Shown piece by piece: positions 55,539 through 64,000 of a DNA stretch of 64,000 nt (positions are counted from its first letter, which is position 1; every line of letters starts with the position of its first letter). Below the pieces are notes generated by a model, which saw only the letters and a list, made by a program, of their open reading frames with translations, searched no databases and was not told the DNA's origin. Made by a program: the position numbers and the translations under genes. The DNA lies in NCBI GenBank assembly GCA_035934385.1, contig DASYXY010000070.1:21080-85079 (forward strand). Direction: 5' to 3'. Source of the DNA: CF-118 sp035934385 (GTDB lineage Bacteria > Chloroflexota > Dormibacteria > Dormibacterales > Dormibacteraceae).

Positions 55539-57650
55539 TTATTGAGACCTTGATGTCGTGCGGCGGCCCACTGCCTCCGCGAGATTTCCCGGTAGCTCCG
55601 CGTAATGACTGAACTCCATCGAGTACGTCGCCCGCCCCGAGGTCATGGACCGAAGTTCGGTAGCGTACCCGAACATCTCGGCCAGAGGCACGCTGGCGGT
55701 GACGCTCTGCGACGTGCCGCGACCTTCCATGCCGAGGATGTGACCCCGTCGCGACGACAGGTCGCCCATCACGTCGCCGAGGTACTCCTCGGGCATGACG
55801 ACGTTGACCTTCATCACCGGCTCTAGCAGATACGGCTGAGCCTTGTGCATGCCGTCCTTCACGGCCATCGAACCCGCGACCTGGAAGGCCATCTCGGACG
55901 AGTCGACCTGGTGGTAGGAGCCGTCGACCAGCGTGACGATGATGTCGACCACCGGGTAGCCGGCGACCACTCCCGACTGCAGCGCCTCGCGGACGCCCTT
56001 CTCGACCGCCGGGATGTACTCGCGCGGAATGCGGCCCTGCGTGATCTTGTCCTCGAACACGAACCCGGTGCCGCGCTCGCCCGGGCGCACGTCGACCTCG
56101 GCGTGGCCGAACTGGCCCTTGCCACCGGTCTGGCGGATGAAACGTCCGACTCCGTGCGCCGGCCTCTTGATGGCCTCCTTGTAGGCGACCTGAGGCTTGC
56201 CCTGGTTCGCGTCGACCTTGAACTCGCGCATCAGGCGGTCGATGATGATCTCCAGGTGTAGCTCCCCCATGCCGGCGATGATCGTCTGGCCCGTCTCGTC
56301 GTCGGTGTGGACCTTGAAGGTCGGGTCTTCCTCGGTGAGCCGCTGCAGCCCGATGCCCAGCTTGTCCTGGTCGGCCTTCGTCTTGGGCTCGATCGCGACC
56401 GAGATGACCGGCTCAGGGAACGTGATCGACTCGAGAAGGATCGGGTGACCCTCGTCTGAGAGGGTGTCGCCGGTCGTGGTGAACTTCAGTCCCACGGCCG
56501 CTGCGATGTCGCCCGTGAAAACCTCGTCGACGTCCTCGCGCCGGATGGCGTGCATGCGCAGGATGCGGCCGATTCGCTCCTTCTTCCCGGTGGACGCGTT
56601 CATTACGGATGAGCCGGCCCGCAGGCGACCCGAGTAGACGCGGAAGAACGTGAGCTTGCCGACGCCCTGCGGGTCCATCTGGATCTTGAAGGCAAGCGCC
56701 GAGAACGGCTCGTCGTCGTCGTGCTCACGCACGACGAGCGTGCCTGTCTTCGGGTCGGTCCCCTCGACCGCAGGCACGTCCGCGGGCGATGGCAGGTAGT
56801 CGACGACGGCGTCGAGGATCGGCTGCACGCCACGGTTCCGTAGAGCCGCCCCGCAGAGAACCGGTACGAGCATCCCGCTGACGGTGCCCTTGCGCAGGGC
56901 GGCCATGATCTGGGCCTCGCTCGGCTCCTTCTCTTCCAGGTACAGGTGCATGATCGCGTCGTCGAAGTCCGCGACCGCCTCGATGAGGTCGTGGCGGTGC
57001 TGCTTGACGAGCTCTTCCATGCCGGCGGGGATAGTGTTCGACTCGGTGTTCTTGGTGCCCAGGTCGTCGGTGTAGACCACGGCTTCCTTCGTAACCAGGT
57101 CGAAGTACCCCTGGAAGGAGTCCTCCGAGCCGATCGGCAGCTGGATCGGGACCGCGCGCGCGCCCAGGCGCTTGCGAATCGAGTCCAGCGACCCGTAGAA
57201 GTCAGCGCCGATCCGGTCCATCTTGTTGATGAAGGCGATGCGGGGCACGCCGTAGCGATCGGCCTGGCGCCACACCGTCTCGGACTGGGGCTCCACGCCG
57301 GCCACGGCGTCGAAGACCGCGACGGCGCCGTCGAGCACGCGCAGGCTGCGCTCCACCTCGACCGTGAAGTCCACGTGTCCGGGTGTGTCTATGATGTTGA
57401 TCGAGTGGTCGCGCCACTGGGCCGTGGTCGCGGCCGAGGTGATCGTGATCCCCCGCTCCTTCTCCTGGACCATCCAGTCCATGGTTGCGGCCCCTTCGTG
57501 GACCTCGCCCATCTTGTGGATGCGGCCCGCGTAGAAAAGGATGCGCTCGGTCGTCGTGGTCTTGCCGGCGTCGATATGCGCCATGATCCCGATGTTTCGG
57601 ACCTTGTCGATCGCGACCGGGCGTTCCGCCATTTTCAGTGCCACGTTCAT
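55539..57650 (-). CDS. fusA: translation elongation factor G
   Basis: A 703-residue translocase: NIGIMAHIDAGKTTTTERIL, ERGITITSAATTAQW, IIDTPGHVDFTVEVERSLRV and INKMDRIGADFYG. Two possible ATGs (57650 and 57632) give six residues' difference. Normal five-domain length. Confidence 0.99.
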   Translation of the reverse strand: MNVALKMAERPVAIDKVRNIGIMAHIDAGKTTTTERILFYAGRIHKMGEVHEGAATMDWMVQEKERGITITSAATTAQWRDHSINIIDTPGHVDFTVEVERSLRVLDGAVAVFDAVAGVEPQSETVWRQADRYGVPRIAFINKMDRIGADFYGSLDSIRKRLGARAVPIQLPIGSEDSFQGYFDLVTKEAVVYTDDLGTKNTESNTIPAGMEELVKQHRHDLIEAVADFDDAIMHLYLEEKEPSEAQIMAALRKGTVSGMLVPVLCGAALRNRGVQPILDAVVDYLPSPADVPAVEGTDPKTGTLVVREHDDDEPFSALAFKIQMDPQGVGKLTFFRVYSGRLRAGSSVMNASTGKKERIGRILRMHAIRREDVDEVFTGDIAAAVGLKFTTTGDTLSDEGHPILLESITFPEPVISVAIEPKTKADQDKLGIGLQRLTEEDPTFKVHTDDETGQTIIAGMGELHLEIIIDRLMREFKVDANQGKPQVAYKEAIKRPAHGVGRFIRQTGGKGQFGHAEVDVRPGERGTGFVFEDKITQGRIPREYIPAVEKGVREALQSGVVAGYPVVDIIVTLVDGSYHQVDSSEMAFQVAGSMAVKDGMHKAQPYLLEPVMKVNVVMPEEYLGDVMGDLSSRRGHILGMEGRGTSQSVTASVPLAEMFGYATELRSMTSGRATYSMEFSHYAELPGNLAEAVGRRTTSRSQ

Positions 57651-57654
57651 CTCG

Positions 57655-58125
57655 CTAATACCGGAAATGGCTGAAGGCCTTGTTGCTTTCAGCCATCCGA
57701 TGGGTCTCTTCCTTCCGCTTCACGGCGCCGCCGGTGTTCTGGGCCGCGTCGAGGATCTCGAACGCAAGCTTCTCGGACATGCTCTTGCCGCCCCGCTGGC
57801 GGGCGAAGCGCACGATCCAGCGACGGGCGAGCGCCAGCCTCCGGTCGGGACGGATCTCGACCGGAACCTGGTACGTGGCGCCACCAACCCGCCGAGGCTT
57901 GACCTCGAGCAGAGGCGTGGCGTTGCGCATCGCCGTCTCGAACACCTCGAGGGGCTCCTTCTTCGCCTGCTTGGAGGCGCGCGCGAGCGCGTCGTAAACG
58001 ACCTTCTCAGCGGTGGACCGTTTGCCGCGGCTCATGACCACGTTGATGAACTTGGAGATGGCCTCCGACTGGTACACGGCGTCGGGCGCGATGACACGCT
58101 TGACTGGGCGGTTACGGCGAGGCAT
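57655..58125 (-). CDS. rpsG: 30S ribosomal protein uS7
   Basis: A 156-residue protein: MPRRNRPVKRVIAPDAVYQS and VGGATYQVPVEIRPDRRLAL. The end reads AESNKAFSHFRY. One-base overlap with rpsL. Confidence 0.98.
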   Translation of the reverse strand: MPRRNRPVKRVIAPDAVYQSEAISKFINVVMSRGKRSTAEKVVYDALARASKQAKKEPLEVFETAMRNATPLLEVKPRRVGGATYQVPVEIRPDRRLALARRWIVRFARQRGGKSMSEKLAFEILDAAQNTGGAVKRKEETHRMAESNKAFSHFRY

Positions 58126-58511
58126 CAGGCTGCCGCCTTGGTCTTTTCCCGCTTGGCGCCGTACTTAGAGCGAGCCTTCTTGCGGTTCTTGGTGCCCGCG
58201 GTGTCGAGCGTCCCCCGGATGATGTGGTAGCGGACGCCCGGCAGGTCCTTGACGCGGCCGCCGCGGATCAGGACGACGGAGTGCTCCTGGAGGTTGTGGC
58301 CGATGCCCGGGATGTAAGCCGTGACCTCGATCCCGGTGGTCAGGCGCACGCGCGCGACCTTGCGCAGGGCCGAGTTCGGCTTCTTCGGCGTCTGGGTGTA
58401 GACGCGTACGCAGACTCCCCGCCGCTGCGGCGAGCCCTTGAGGGCAGGCGCCTTAGACTTCGCTCTGGCCGCCTTGCGCCCGATGCGTACCAGCTGCTGA
58501 ATGGTCGGCAA
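58125..58511 (-). CDS. rpsL: 30S ribosomal protein uS12
   Basis: A 128-residue decoding-centre protein: MPTIQQLVRIGRKAARAKSK, RVYTQTPKKPNSALRKVARV and the GVRYHIIRGTLDTAGTKNRK tail. The streptomycin-site residues (KKPNSAL and RGGRVKDLPG) are wild-type-like. TTG start with AGGAG seven bases upstream. Likely first gene of the whole ribosomal run. Confidence 0.98.
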   Translation of the reverse strand: MPTIQQLVRIGRKAARAKSKAPALKGSPQRRGVCVRVYTQTPKKPNSALRKVARVRLTTGIEVTAYIPGIGHNLQEHSVVLIRGGRVKDLPGVRYHIIRGTLDTAGTKNRKKARSKYGAKREKTKAAA

Positions 58512-58570
58512 ATTCGACTCCTGGAGAAGGTCCGATGCCCACGCGGCATTAGCCGATTGGGCGACAAACG

Positions 58571-59176
58571 ATGAGTATACCCAAAAACCACTACTTCGAC
58601 CCGCGGCCGGCGGTGGCCTCCAAGCCCCACACCGTCCGCCTTCACACCCGGGATCTCGACCTCGAGCTCCAGGCCGACCGGGGCGTATTCGGAGCCAGGC
58701 GGGTCGACCTCGGCACCCTGGTATTGCTCAAGGAAGCCCCGGCCCCGCCCGCTGAGGGCGACATCCTGGACCTCGGCGCCGGCTACGGGCCTATCGCGAT
58801 CGCCCTGGCCAAGGCGTCGCCCCGGGCCCGGATCTGGGCCGTCGATGTCAACGAGCGCGCCCTGGAGCTGTCCCGCGCCAACGCCGAGGCGGCTGGAGTC
58901 GCCAACGTCACCTCGGCCGCCCCTGACGAGGTCCCCGCCGATGTCCGGTTCGCGGCCATCTACTCCAACCCGCCGGTGCGGGTCGGCAAGGCGGCACTGC
59001 ACGAAATCCTCGACCGGTGGCTCGACCGCCTCGCGCCCGGCGGGGCGGCCTACCTGGTGGTCCAGCGCAACCTCGGATCGGACTCCCTGGCCGCCTGGCT
59101 GGGCGCCTCCGGCCGCGACGTCGACCGCCTGAAATCCAAGAAGGGCTACAGGATCCTGCGCGTCCGAGCGCCTTAG
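58571..59176 (+). CDS. RsmC-like class I methyltransferase
   Basis: A 201-residue small methyltransferase. Motif I is DILDLGAGYGPIAIALAK, the acidic post-I residue is in IWAVDVNERALEL, and the catalytic motif IV is YSNPPVRVGK, the NPPF/R-type of 16S rRNA guanine-N2 enzymes (RsmC). It lacks the N-terminal pseudo-domain of E. coli RsmC. Divergent from rpsL, with a 59-base shared promoter region. Confidence 0.87.
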   Translation: MSIPKNHYFDPRPAVASKPHTVRLHTRDLDLELQADRGVFGARRVDLGTLVLLKEAPAPPAEGDILDLGAGYGPIAIALAKASPRARIWAVDVNERALELSRANAEAAGVANVTSAAPDEVPADVRFAAIYSNPPVRVGKAALHEILDRWLDRLAPGGAAYLVVQRNLGSDSLAAWLGASGRDVDRLKSKKGYRILRVRAP

Positions 59177-59211
59177 GACATCCGGCCCCGGACCCTGAGC
59201 CTACCCTCGGG

Positions 59212-59217
59212 TATATT
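59212..59217 (+). promoter_or_regulatory. -10 element before the dppD-like gene
   Basis: TATATT ends eight bases before the GTG at 59226 and no Shine-Dalgarno is visible, consistent with a leaderless transcript for the ATPase pair. Confidence 0.6.
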
Positions 59218-59225
59218 TCGGTTCA

Positions 59226-60236
59226 GTGCCGCAAGAGCTGCTGAGGGTGGACAACCTTTTCACCCAGTTCAGCACGGCTGAAGGCGTCGTCCACGCTGTG
59301 GACGGCGTCTCGTTTTCAGTAGCCCAGGGCCAGACCCTGGGGCTGGTGGGCGAGTCGGGCTGTGGCAAGAGCGTGACCGCCCTGAGCGTCATGGGCCTGA
59401 TCGAGTATCCGGGCAAGATCTCGAACGGCCGGATCCTGTTCGAAGGCCACGACCTGGTGGGCCTCGACCACGAGGACATGCGCAAGCTCCGCGGCAAGGA
59501 GATTGCGATGATCTTCCAGGAGCCGATGACGTCGCTCAACCCGGTTTACACGGTGGGCGACCAGATCGCCGAGATGGCGCAGCTGCACCTGAACATGGAC
59601 CGCAGGCGGGCGTGGCGCCACGCGATCGAGATGCTCAACACAGTGCGCATCCCGTCGCCCGAGAAGCGCGTACAGGACTACCCCCACCACATGTCGGGTG
59701 GTATGCGTCAGCGCGTCATGATCGCCATGGCGCTGTCGTGCACACCCAAGCTGCTCATCGCGGACGAGCCGACGACGGCGCTCGACGTCACGATCCAGGC
59801 CCAGATCCTCGACCTCCTTCGCGACCTGCAGAAGGAGTTTCAGATGTCGATCATCATGATCACCCACGACCTGGGGGTGGTCGCGGAGATCTGCGAGAAC
59901 GTGGTCGTGATGTACGCGGGCAAGGTCGTCGAGGAGGCGCCTGTTCGCGGCATCTTCAACAACCCGCAGCACCCGTACACCGAGGGCCTCCTGCGCTCGA
60001 TCCCCCACCTCGGCATGACGTCGGCGGCGAAGCTGGCCGTCATCCGCGGCACCGTGCCGAGCGCGGTCAACTGGCCGCCCGGATGCAGGTTTGCGCCGCG
60101 CTGCAACCTCCGTTTCGAGAAGTGTGTGGAGGACCCACCGCTGTTTGACGTGGGCGGCCAGACCGCAGCCTGCTGGCTGTGTGAGGGCGGCCGGCGCCAA
60201 ACCACGGTCCGCTCGACCCGGGCCGGAGAGTCATGA
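59226..60236 (+). CDS. dipeptide/oligopeptide ABC transporter ATPase (DppD/OppD family)
   Basis: A 336-residue ATPase: Walker A GLVGESGCGKSVTALSVMGL, signature HHMSGGMRQRVMIAMALS, Walker B LLIADEPTTALDVT and H-loop IMITHDLGVVAE. The C-terminal oligo_HPY domain has a CRFAPRC...CW cysteine cluster typical of the family. GTG start. The stop overlaps the next ATPase by four bases. Confidence 0.94.
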   Translation: MPQELLRVDNLFTQFSTAEGVVHAVDGVSFSVAQGQTLGLVGESGCGKSVTALSVMGLIEYPGKISNGRILFEGHDLVGLDHEDMRKLRGKEIAMIFQEPMTSLNPVYTVGDQIAEMAQLHLNMDRRRAWRHAIEMLNTVRIPSPEKRVQDYPHHMSGGMRQRVMIAMALSCTPKLLIADEPTTALDVTIQAQILDLLRDLQKEFQMSIIMITHDLGVVAEICENVVVMYAGKVVEEAPVRGIFNNPQHPYTEGLLRSIPHLGMTSAAKLAVIRGTVPSAVNWPPGCRFAPRCNLRFEKCVEDPPLFDVGGQTAACWLCEGGRRQTTVRSTRAGES

Positions 60237-61261
60237 GCGTCACTCCGTCGGTTGCGCCGGCGCTATCCGTCCAGGACGGTAGCCAGCCCCTCCTGAAGAT
60301 CCGAGGGATCAAGAAGTACTTCCCAGTCAGGCGCGGCTTTTTGCAGCGAGTGATCGGCTACGTCAAGGCAGTCGACGACGTGAACCTCGACGTCTTACCG
60401 GGCGAGACGCTGGGCCTGGTGGGCGAGTCCGGGTGCGGCAAGTCGACTCTCGGTCGCTCCATCCTTCGCCTGGTCGAGCCGACCGCAGGCACCATCGAGT
60501 TCGAAGGTCGCGACATCACCAAGCTCGGACGCGCCCAGATGAAGCCGCTCCGGGCGGACATGCAGATGATCTTCCAGGACCCTGTGGGCTCGCTGAACCC
60601 GCGCATGTCAGTCGGCGACATCGTCGGCGAGGGTCTCCTCGTGCACGGCATGAAGAACACCTCTGAGCGCCAGAAGATCACTCGCGACATGCTCCGCAGG
60701 GTCGGGCTGCGGCCCGAGTACGCGAACCGCTACCCGCATGAGTTCTCGGGAGGCCAGCGCCAGCGCATCGGCATCGCCCGCGCCCTGGCGCTGTCACCGA
60801 AGCTGATCATCGCGGACGAGCCGGTGTCGGCCCTGGACGTTTCCATCCAGTCGCAGGTTCTCAACCTGCTGGTCGACCTGAGGCAGGAGTTCGGTCTCAC
60901 CTACATCTTCGTGGCTCACAACCTTGCGGTCGTCTCCTACATCTCCGACCGTGTGGCGGTGATGTACCTCGGTCAGGTGATGGAGCTCGCGGGCGCCGAG
61001 GAGCTCTACAAGAACCCGCTTCACCCGTACACGCAGTCGCTGCTCTCCGCCATCCCGCAGCCCGACCCCGACCATCTGCGCAACCGCACGCAGCTGACCG
61101 GGGATGTGCCCAGCCCGTTCAACCCGCCGTCAGGCTGCCCCTTCCGGACACGCTGCCCGCTGGCCAAGGCCAAGGGGACCGTTAACGGGATCTGCGCCGA
61201 GGAGAGGCCCAAACTCGAGGCCAAGAAGTCAGGCCACTTCGCCGCCTGCCACTTCGCGTAA
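60233..61261 (+). CDS. dipeptide/oligopeptide ABC transporter ATPase (DppF/OppF family)
   Basis: A 342-residue second ATPase: KKYFPVRRGFLQRVIGYVKA, Walker A GLVGESGCGKSTLGRSILRL, signature EFSGGQRQRIGIARALAL, Walker B LIIADEPVSALDVS and the FVAHNLAVVSYI H-loop. The C-terminal cysteine motif is CPFRTRCPLAK. Partners DppD. Confidence 0.94.
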   Translation: MSVTPSVAPALSVQDGSQPLLKIRGIKKYFPVRRGFLQRVIGYVKAVDDVNLDVLPGETLGLVGESGCGKSTLGRSILRLVEPTAGTIEFEGRDITKLGRAQMKPLRADMQMIFQDPVGSLNPRMSVGDIVGEGLLVHGMKNTSERQKITRDMLRRVGLRPEYANRYPHEFSGGQRQRIGIARALALSPKLIIADEPVSALDVSIQSQVLNLLVDLRQEFGLTYIFVAHNLAVVSYISDRVAVMYLGQVMELAGAEELYKNPLHPYTQSLLSAIPQPDPDHLRNRTQLTGDVPSPFNPPSGCPFRTRCPLAKAKGTVNGICAEERPKLEAKKSGHFAACHFA

Positions 61262-61267
61262 CTACTC

Positions 61268-61287
61268 AAGGGGGGCAGGCCCCCCTT
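61268..61287. terminator. hairpin after the ATPase pair
   Basis: AAGGGGGG-CAGG-CCCCCCTT (8-bp stem) seven bases after the stop of the dppF-like gene. No T-run follows on the plus strand, so it is a weak or factor-dependent terminator, or one of the C/G hairpin repeats. Confidence 0.5.
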
Positions 61288-61391
61288 GTGGGGAACCCCC
61301 CTCTCCCCGCGACGTTAGGCATCGAAGCTGTTACGTGGAGTCATGGCTCGGCGGAGCCGAGCCAACCCTGCCGCGCTAGTGGAGCCTCGCC

Positions 61392-62342
61392 CTAATTAAC
61401 GATCTTCGGGTCGAAGGCGTCGCGCAGGCCGTCACCGATGAAGTTCACGCAAAGGACCGTGGCGGTGACTGCGAGGCCCGGGAACGTGATCCACCACCAG
61501 TTGCCGTCGATGAGGTACTCCTCAGCGCCCGCGAGAATCGAGCCCCAGCTGACCTCGGGCGGCTGGATGCCGAATCCCAGGAAGCTGATGAACGCCTCGA
61601 GCACGATGTTGCCCGCGATGCCGAGTGTGAAGGCCACGACGATCGGGCCCACCGCGTTGGGCAGCAGGTGGCGAAGAATGATTCGGGCCGGCGGCACACC
61701 TAGCGCTCGCGCAGATTCTGTGAACTGCATCTCCCGCAGCGACAGGAACTGGCTGCGGACGATACGGGCGATGGACTGCCAGCTGAGGAAGCCGAAGATC
61801 ATCGCGATGTAGAACGGGTTGTCGGCGCCGAAGATGCGGGCCGCCAGCGGGACTATGAGCAGGGCGGGCACGGTCAGGAGGACGTCGGTCACGCGCATCA
61901 TCAGAGCGTCGGCAAAACCGCCGAAGTAACCCGAGAACGCGCCGACCAGCACGCCCAGCGTTGTGGCGAGCACCATCGACCCGAGCCCGATGATCAGCGA
62001 CAGCCGGCCGCCGTACAAGACCTGGCTGAAGATGTCATGCCCGTTGAGGGAATCGGTGCCGAAGAGGTGCGTCAGCGACGGCGCCGAGCCAGCGGCCAGT
62101 ACGTCGAAATCCTCTGGCGCCTGGATGTAGTTCGGGAAGAGGATGTGCCAGAGAGGCGCCCCGTAGCACGCCACGATGATCAGCGTGAGTCCGACGGCTC
62201 CCCACTTCGCGAGCGGGTGCGCCAGGAAGCGCCGGATGATGATCTCGCGCAGCGTGAACTGCTTGATCGAGACGTCGTAGCCGCTCTCGACGATCGGCTG
62301 CTGGCCGACCTCGAGCTGCTGCTCTACTGCGCGCTCAAGCAT
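61392..62342 (-). CDS. dipeptide/oligopeptide ABC transporter permease (DppC family)
   Basis: A 316-residue permease with an N-terminal OppC-N region, about six membrane segments and the EAA-like loop RALGVPPARIILRHLLPNAV. HLFGTDSLNGHDIFSQVLYG precedes the core. The ATG at 62342 is chosen over an upstream start because it overlaps the dppB stop by eight bases. Confidence 0.94.
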   Translation of the reverse strand: MLERAVEQQLEVGQQPIVESGYDVSIKQFTLREIIIRRFLAHPLAKWGAVGLTLIIVACYGAPLWHILFPNYIQAPEDFDVLAAGSAPSLTHLFGTDSLNGHDIFSQVLYGGRLSLIIGLGSMVLATTLGVLVGAFSGYFGGFADALMMRVTDVLLTVPALLIVPLAARIFGADNPFYIAMIFGFLSWQSIARIVRSQFLSLREMQFTESARALGVPPARIILRHLLPNAVGPIVVAFTLGIAGNIVLEAFISFLGFGIQPPEVSWGSILAGAEEYLIDGNWWWITFPGLAVTATVLCVNFIGDGLRDAFDPKIVN

Positions 62343-63342
62343 AGGAAATCCTCGGGTCCGCGATCGCATATGCAAAGTCGGCCAGCACGTTGAAGAAGAT
62401 CACGAGCAGGCCGGACACGAAGAGGATGCCCATCATCAGCGGGTAGTCGTAGCCCTCGAGGGCCTGGAAGAACAGCTGGCCCATGCCGGGCCAGGTGAAG
62501 ATGCGCTCGGTCACGACCGCGCCCGAGAACAGGATCGGCAGCTCGAGCGCGATGTTCGTGATGACCGGAAGAAGCGCGTTGCGGAGCGTGTGCTTGAGGA
62601 TGACCGTGCGCTCCGGCACGCCCTTGGCGCGAGCCGTCCTGACGAAGTCCTGGTGGATCGCATCGAGCATGGACGCGCGCACGAAGCGCGAGTCGGCCGC
62701 CACCCCCACGACCGCGAGCGTGGTCGCGGGCAGGATGATGTGTTTCGCCACGTCGAGCACGCCCGTCAGGGGATGCTGGCTGAACCACTGGTTGTATTCA
62801 GGCGTCAGGAAAGGCGCCCCAGTCACCCGGATGTCGATGACGCCCGAGCTCGGCAGGATCTGCAGGAAGACTCCGAAAACCATCAGCAGCATCAGACCGA
62901 GCCAGAACGTCGGCATGGAGTTGCCGACGTACGCGAAGAAGGTGACGAACTGGTCGAAGAACGAGTACCTCTTCAACGCGGCGAGGATGCCGGCGGGAAT
63001 GGCCAGCAGCTCGGTCAGCAGGTAGCCCACGGTCATCAGCAGCAGGGTCGCGGGGAGCCTGGCGAAGATGACCTTGTTCACCGGCTGGTTGAGGAAGAAG
63101 GAGTTCTGCCAGTCGCCCGTGAACATGGCCCCGACCCATTTGAGGTACTGGAGGTAGATGGGGAGGTCCAGGCCCCAGCGGTGGATGATGGCGAGCTTGG
63201 CCGCGTAGGACTGATGGGAGTTGAAGGCCAGGGCAGCCATCGGCCCGCCCGGGATCAACTGCATGATGCCAAAGAGGATGATCGACATCACAAAGATGGT
63301 CGGAATCGTCTGCAGCAGCCTCCGGGCTGCGTATCCGATCAT
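62335..63342 (-). CDS. dipeptide/oligopeptide ABC transporter permease (DppB family)
   Basis: A 335-residue permease: MIGYAARRLLQTIPTIFVMS (OppB-N), six membrane segments, and the EAA loop RTARAKGVPERTVILKHTLR. Ends in an overlap with dppC. The first of the two permease genes on the minus strand. Confidence 0.94.
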   Translation of the reverse strand: MIGYAARRLLQTIPTIFVMSIILFGIMQLIPGGPMAALAFNSHQSYAAKLAIIHRWGLDLPIYLQYLKWVGAMFTGDWQNSFFLNQPVNKVIFARLPATLLLMTVGYLLTELLAIPAGILAALKRYSFFDQFVTFFAYVGNSMPTFWLGLMLLMVFGVFLQILPSSGVIDIRVTGAPFLTPEYNQWFSQHPLTGVLDVAKHIILPATTLAVVGVAADSRFVRASMLDAIHQDFVRTARAKGVPERTVILKHTLRNALLPVITNIALELPILFSGAVVTERIFTWPGMGQLFFQALEGYDYPLMMGILFVSGLLVIFFNVLADFAYAIADPRISYA

Positions 63343-63357
63343 CTGGCGTCTAACCGG

Positions 63358-63363
63358 ATCTTA
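63358..63363 (-). promoter_or_regulatory. possible -10 element for the permease genes
   Basis: TAAGAT on the minus strand, 15 bases before the dppB ATG, downstream of the terminator that follows the binding-protein gene. It suggests separate transcription of the permeases; -35 not identified. Confidence 0.4.
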
Positions 63364-63391
63364 ACACCCATCTGCCCTCCCCTCCACGGGG

Positions 63392-63422
63392 AAAACGGGG
63401 GGGCGGCCGGATGGCCGCCCCC
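63392..63422 (-). terminator. Rho-independent-like terminator after the binding-protein gene
   Basis: A perfect 10-bp stem, GGGGGCGGCC (63399-63408) with GGCCGCCCCC (63413-63422), followed on the minus strand by CC and GTTTTC. It separates the binding-protein gene from the permease genes, allowing higher expression of the former. Confidence 0.75.
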
Positions 63423-63444
63423 GTCGAAAGCGATTGCTACCGGG

Positions 63445-64000
63445 TTACGACTTGCCCTTGGTGTTGAACCAGTCGGCCGCGTTGCAAACGGCCAGGCAGG
63501 TGTTCACCGCGGGGGCGAAGTTGCCGAAGTTGGTCGAGTGCGTAAACACGTCAGGTCGCTCGTACAGCTCGATGGTCGGGAGGTAGTCCTTCCATTCCGC
63601 CTGGACCTGCTTGTAGATGGCGACGCGCTTGGTGATGTCGACTTCCTGCGCGCCCTGCTGGCACAGAGTGTCCAGCTGGGTGTCCTGAGCCCTGGCCCAG
63701 TTCTGACCCGACGGGTTGGCGTCGGTCGGGATCTGGCTGGACTCAACGGTCGTGCACCACCCGTCCGGGTCGGGCGACCAGTTGTTGGCGTACATGCCCA
63801 TGTCGTAGTTGCCCGTGGCGAGGATGCCGCCGCCCTTGAAGTCGTTGAAGAACTGACCAGCGGGCCAGTTCTTGACCGTGACGGTGGCGCCGATGTCGGC
63901 CCAGTTCTTGATCAGCTGCTCCTCCTCCGCAGCCCGCTGGCTGTTGCCGGAGGTGGTGCTGATGACCCAGGCCAGCTTGACACCGCCCTTGCTCCGCGTC
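63445..64000 (-). CDS. ABC transporter substrate-binding protein, family 5 (DppA/OppA), 3' part
   Basis: The frame is open to the window edge, so only the C-terminal ~185 residues are seen. VKLAWVISTTSGNSQRAAEE, NWADIGATVTVKNWPAGQFF and the closing YLPTIELYERPDVF match solute-binding proteins of peptide and nickel importers. The cysteine pair near the end (NTCLAVCNAADW) may form a disulfide. The start lies outside the window. Confidence 0.9.
   Translation of the reverse strand, partial: TRSKGGVKLAWVISTTSGNSQRAAEEEQLIKNWADIGATVTVKNWPAGQFFNDFKGGGILATGNYDMGMYANNWSPDPDGWCTTVESSQIPTDANPSGQNWARAQDTQLDTLCQQGAQEVDITKRVAIYKQVQAEWKDYLPTIELYERPDVFTHSTNFGNFAPAVNTCLAVCNAADWFNTKGKS

Noticed and set aside
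1..64000. CRISPR arrays, integrases, phage genes or toxin-antitoxin loci
   Set aside because: Looked for and not seen; the small RHH-like protein at 35352-35540 has no toxin partner.

Overview
The window is a GC-rich, gene-dense bacterial chromosome segment, mostly housekeeping. Gene content (HrcA/CIRCE-type groESL, zinc-type S4 and S14, a complete S10-spc-alpha ribosomal cluster, adjacent cdaA and a CdaR-like gene, an AcpS-NnrD fusion, leaderless-looking promoters, many GTG/TTG starts) points to a Gram-positive-like or Chloroflexota/Dormibacterota-like lineage, perhaps a soil organism. That placement is inference from gene content only; there is no rRNA here to test it. No gap between genes exceeds 300 bases, and no phage, transposase or CRISPR array is visible.

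Layout. 1-7.5 kb: the end of a sulfoquinovose-synthase-like gene, a GT2 glycosyltransferase, a DUF2079 membrane protein, small envelope proteins, then a membrane-anchored LuxR-type regulator with an NHL propeller (frameshifted at its end) coupled to a periplasmic-binding lipoprotein. 7.5-15 kb: tRNA-Thr, truncated haemoglobin, DinB, M20 peptidase, methyltransferase, ROK kinase, small proteins, tRNA-Ser and tRNA-Asp. 15-20.3 kb: a CRP/MinD-like fusion, patatin, ErpA, and groEL-groES behind a doubled CIRCE. 20.3-33.4 kb: almost entirely minus strand: an eight-gene overlapping run from an ECF sigma factor through thiE, thiL and tsaE-tsaB-rimI-tsaD, then alr, the acpS-nnrD fusion, glmS, the CdaR-like gene, cdaA and argF. 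33.4-36.3 kb: acyl-CoA synthetase, a small RHH-like protein and a tyrosine phosphatase. 36.3-58.5 kb: rpsL-rpsG-fusA-tuf-rpsJ through rplQ-truA-rplM-rpsI, all on the minus strand. 58.5-64 kb: an RsmC-like methyltransferase and a dipeptide/oligopeptide ABC transporter split into two converging units.

The most unusual signals are not genes. Two intercistronic spacers in the ribosomal cluster (rplR-rpsE and rplX-rplE) carry the same two-stem structure, with five compensated base-pair changes between copies. A 158-bp repeat occurs twice in opposite orientation, with a possible third degenerate copy. The rpsJ-rplC spacer can form two mutually exclusive hairpins. Several genes have a -10-like hexamer 7-9 bases before the start codon. 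tsaD and the tyrosine phosphatase both have conserved N-termini that lie upstream of any standard start codon.
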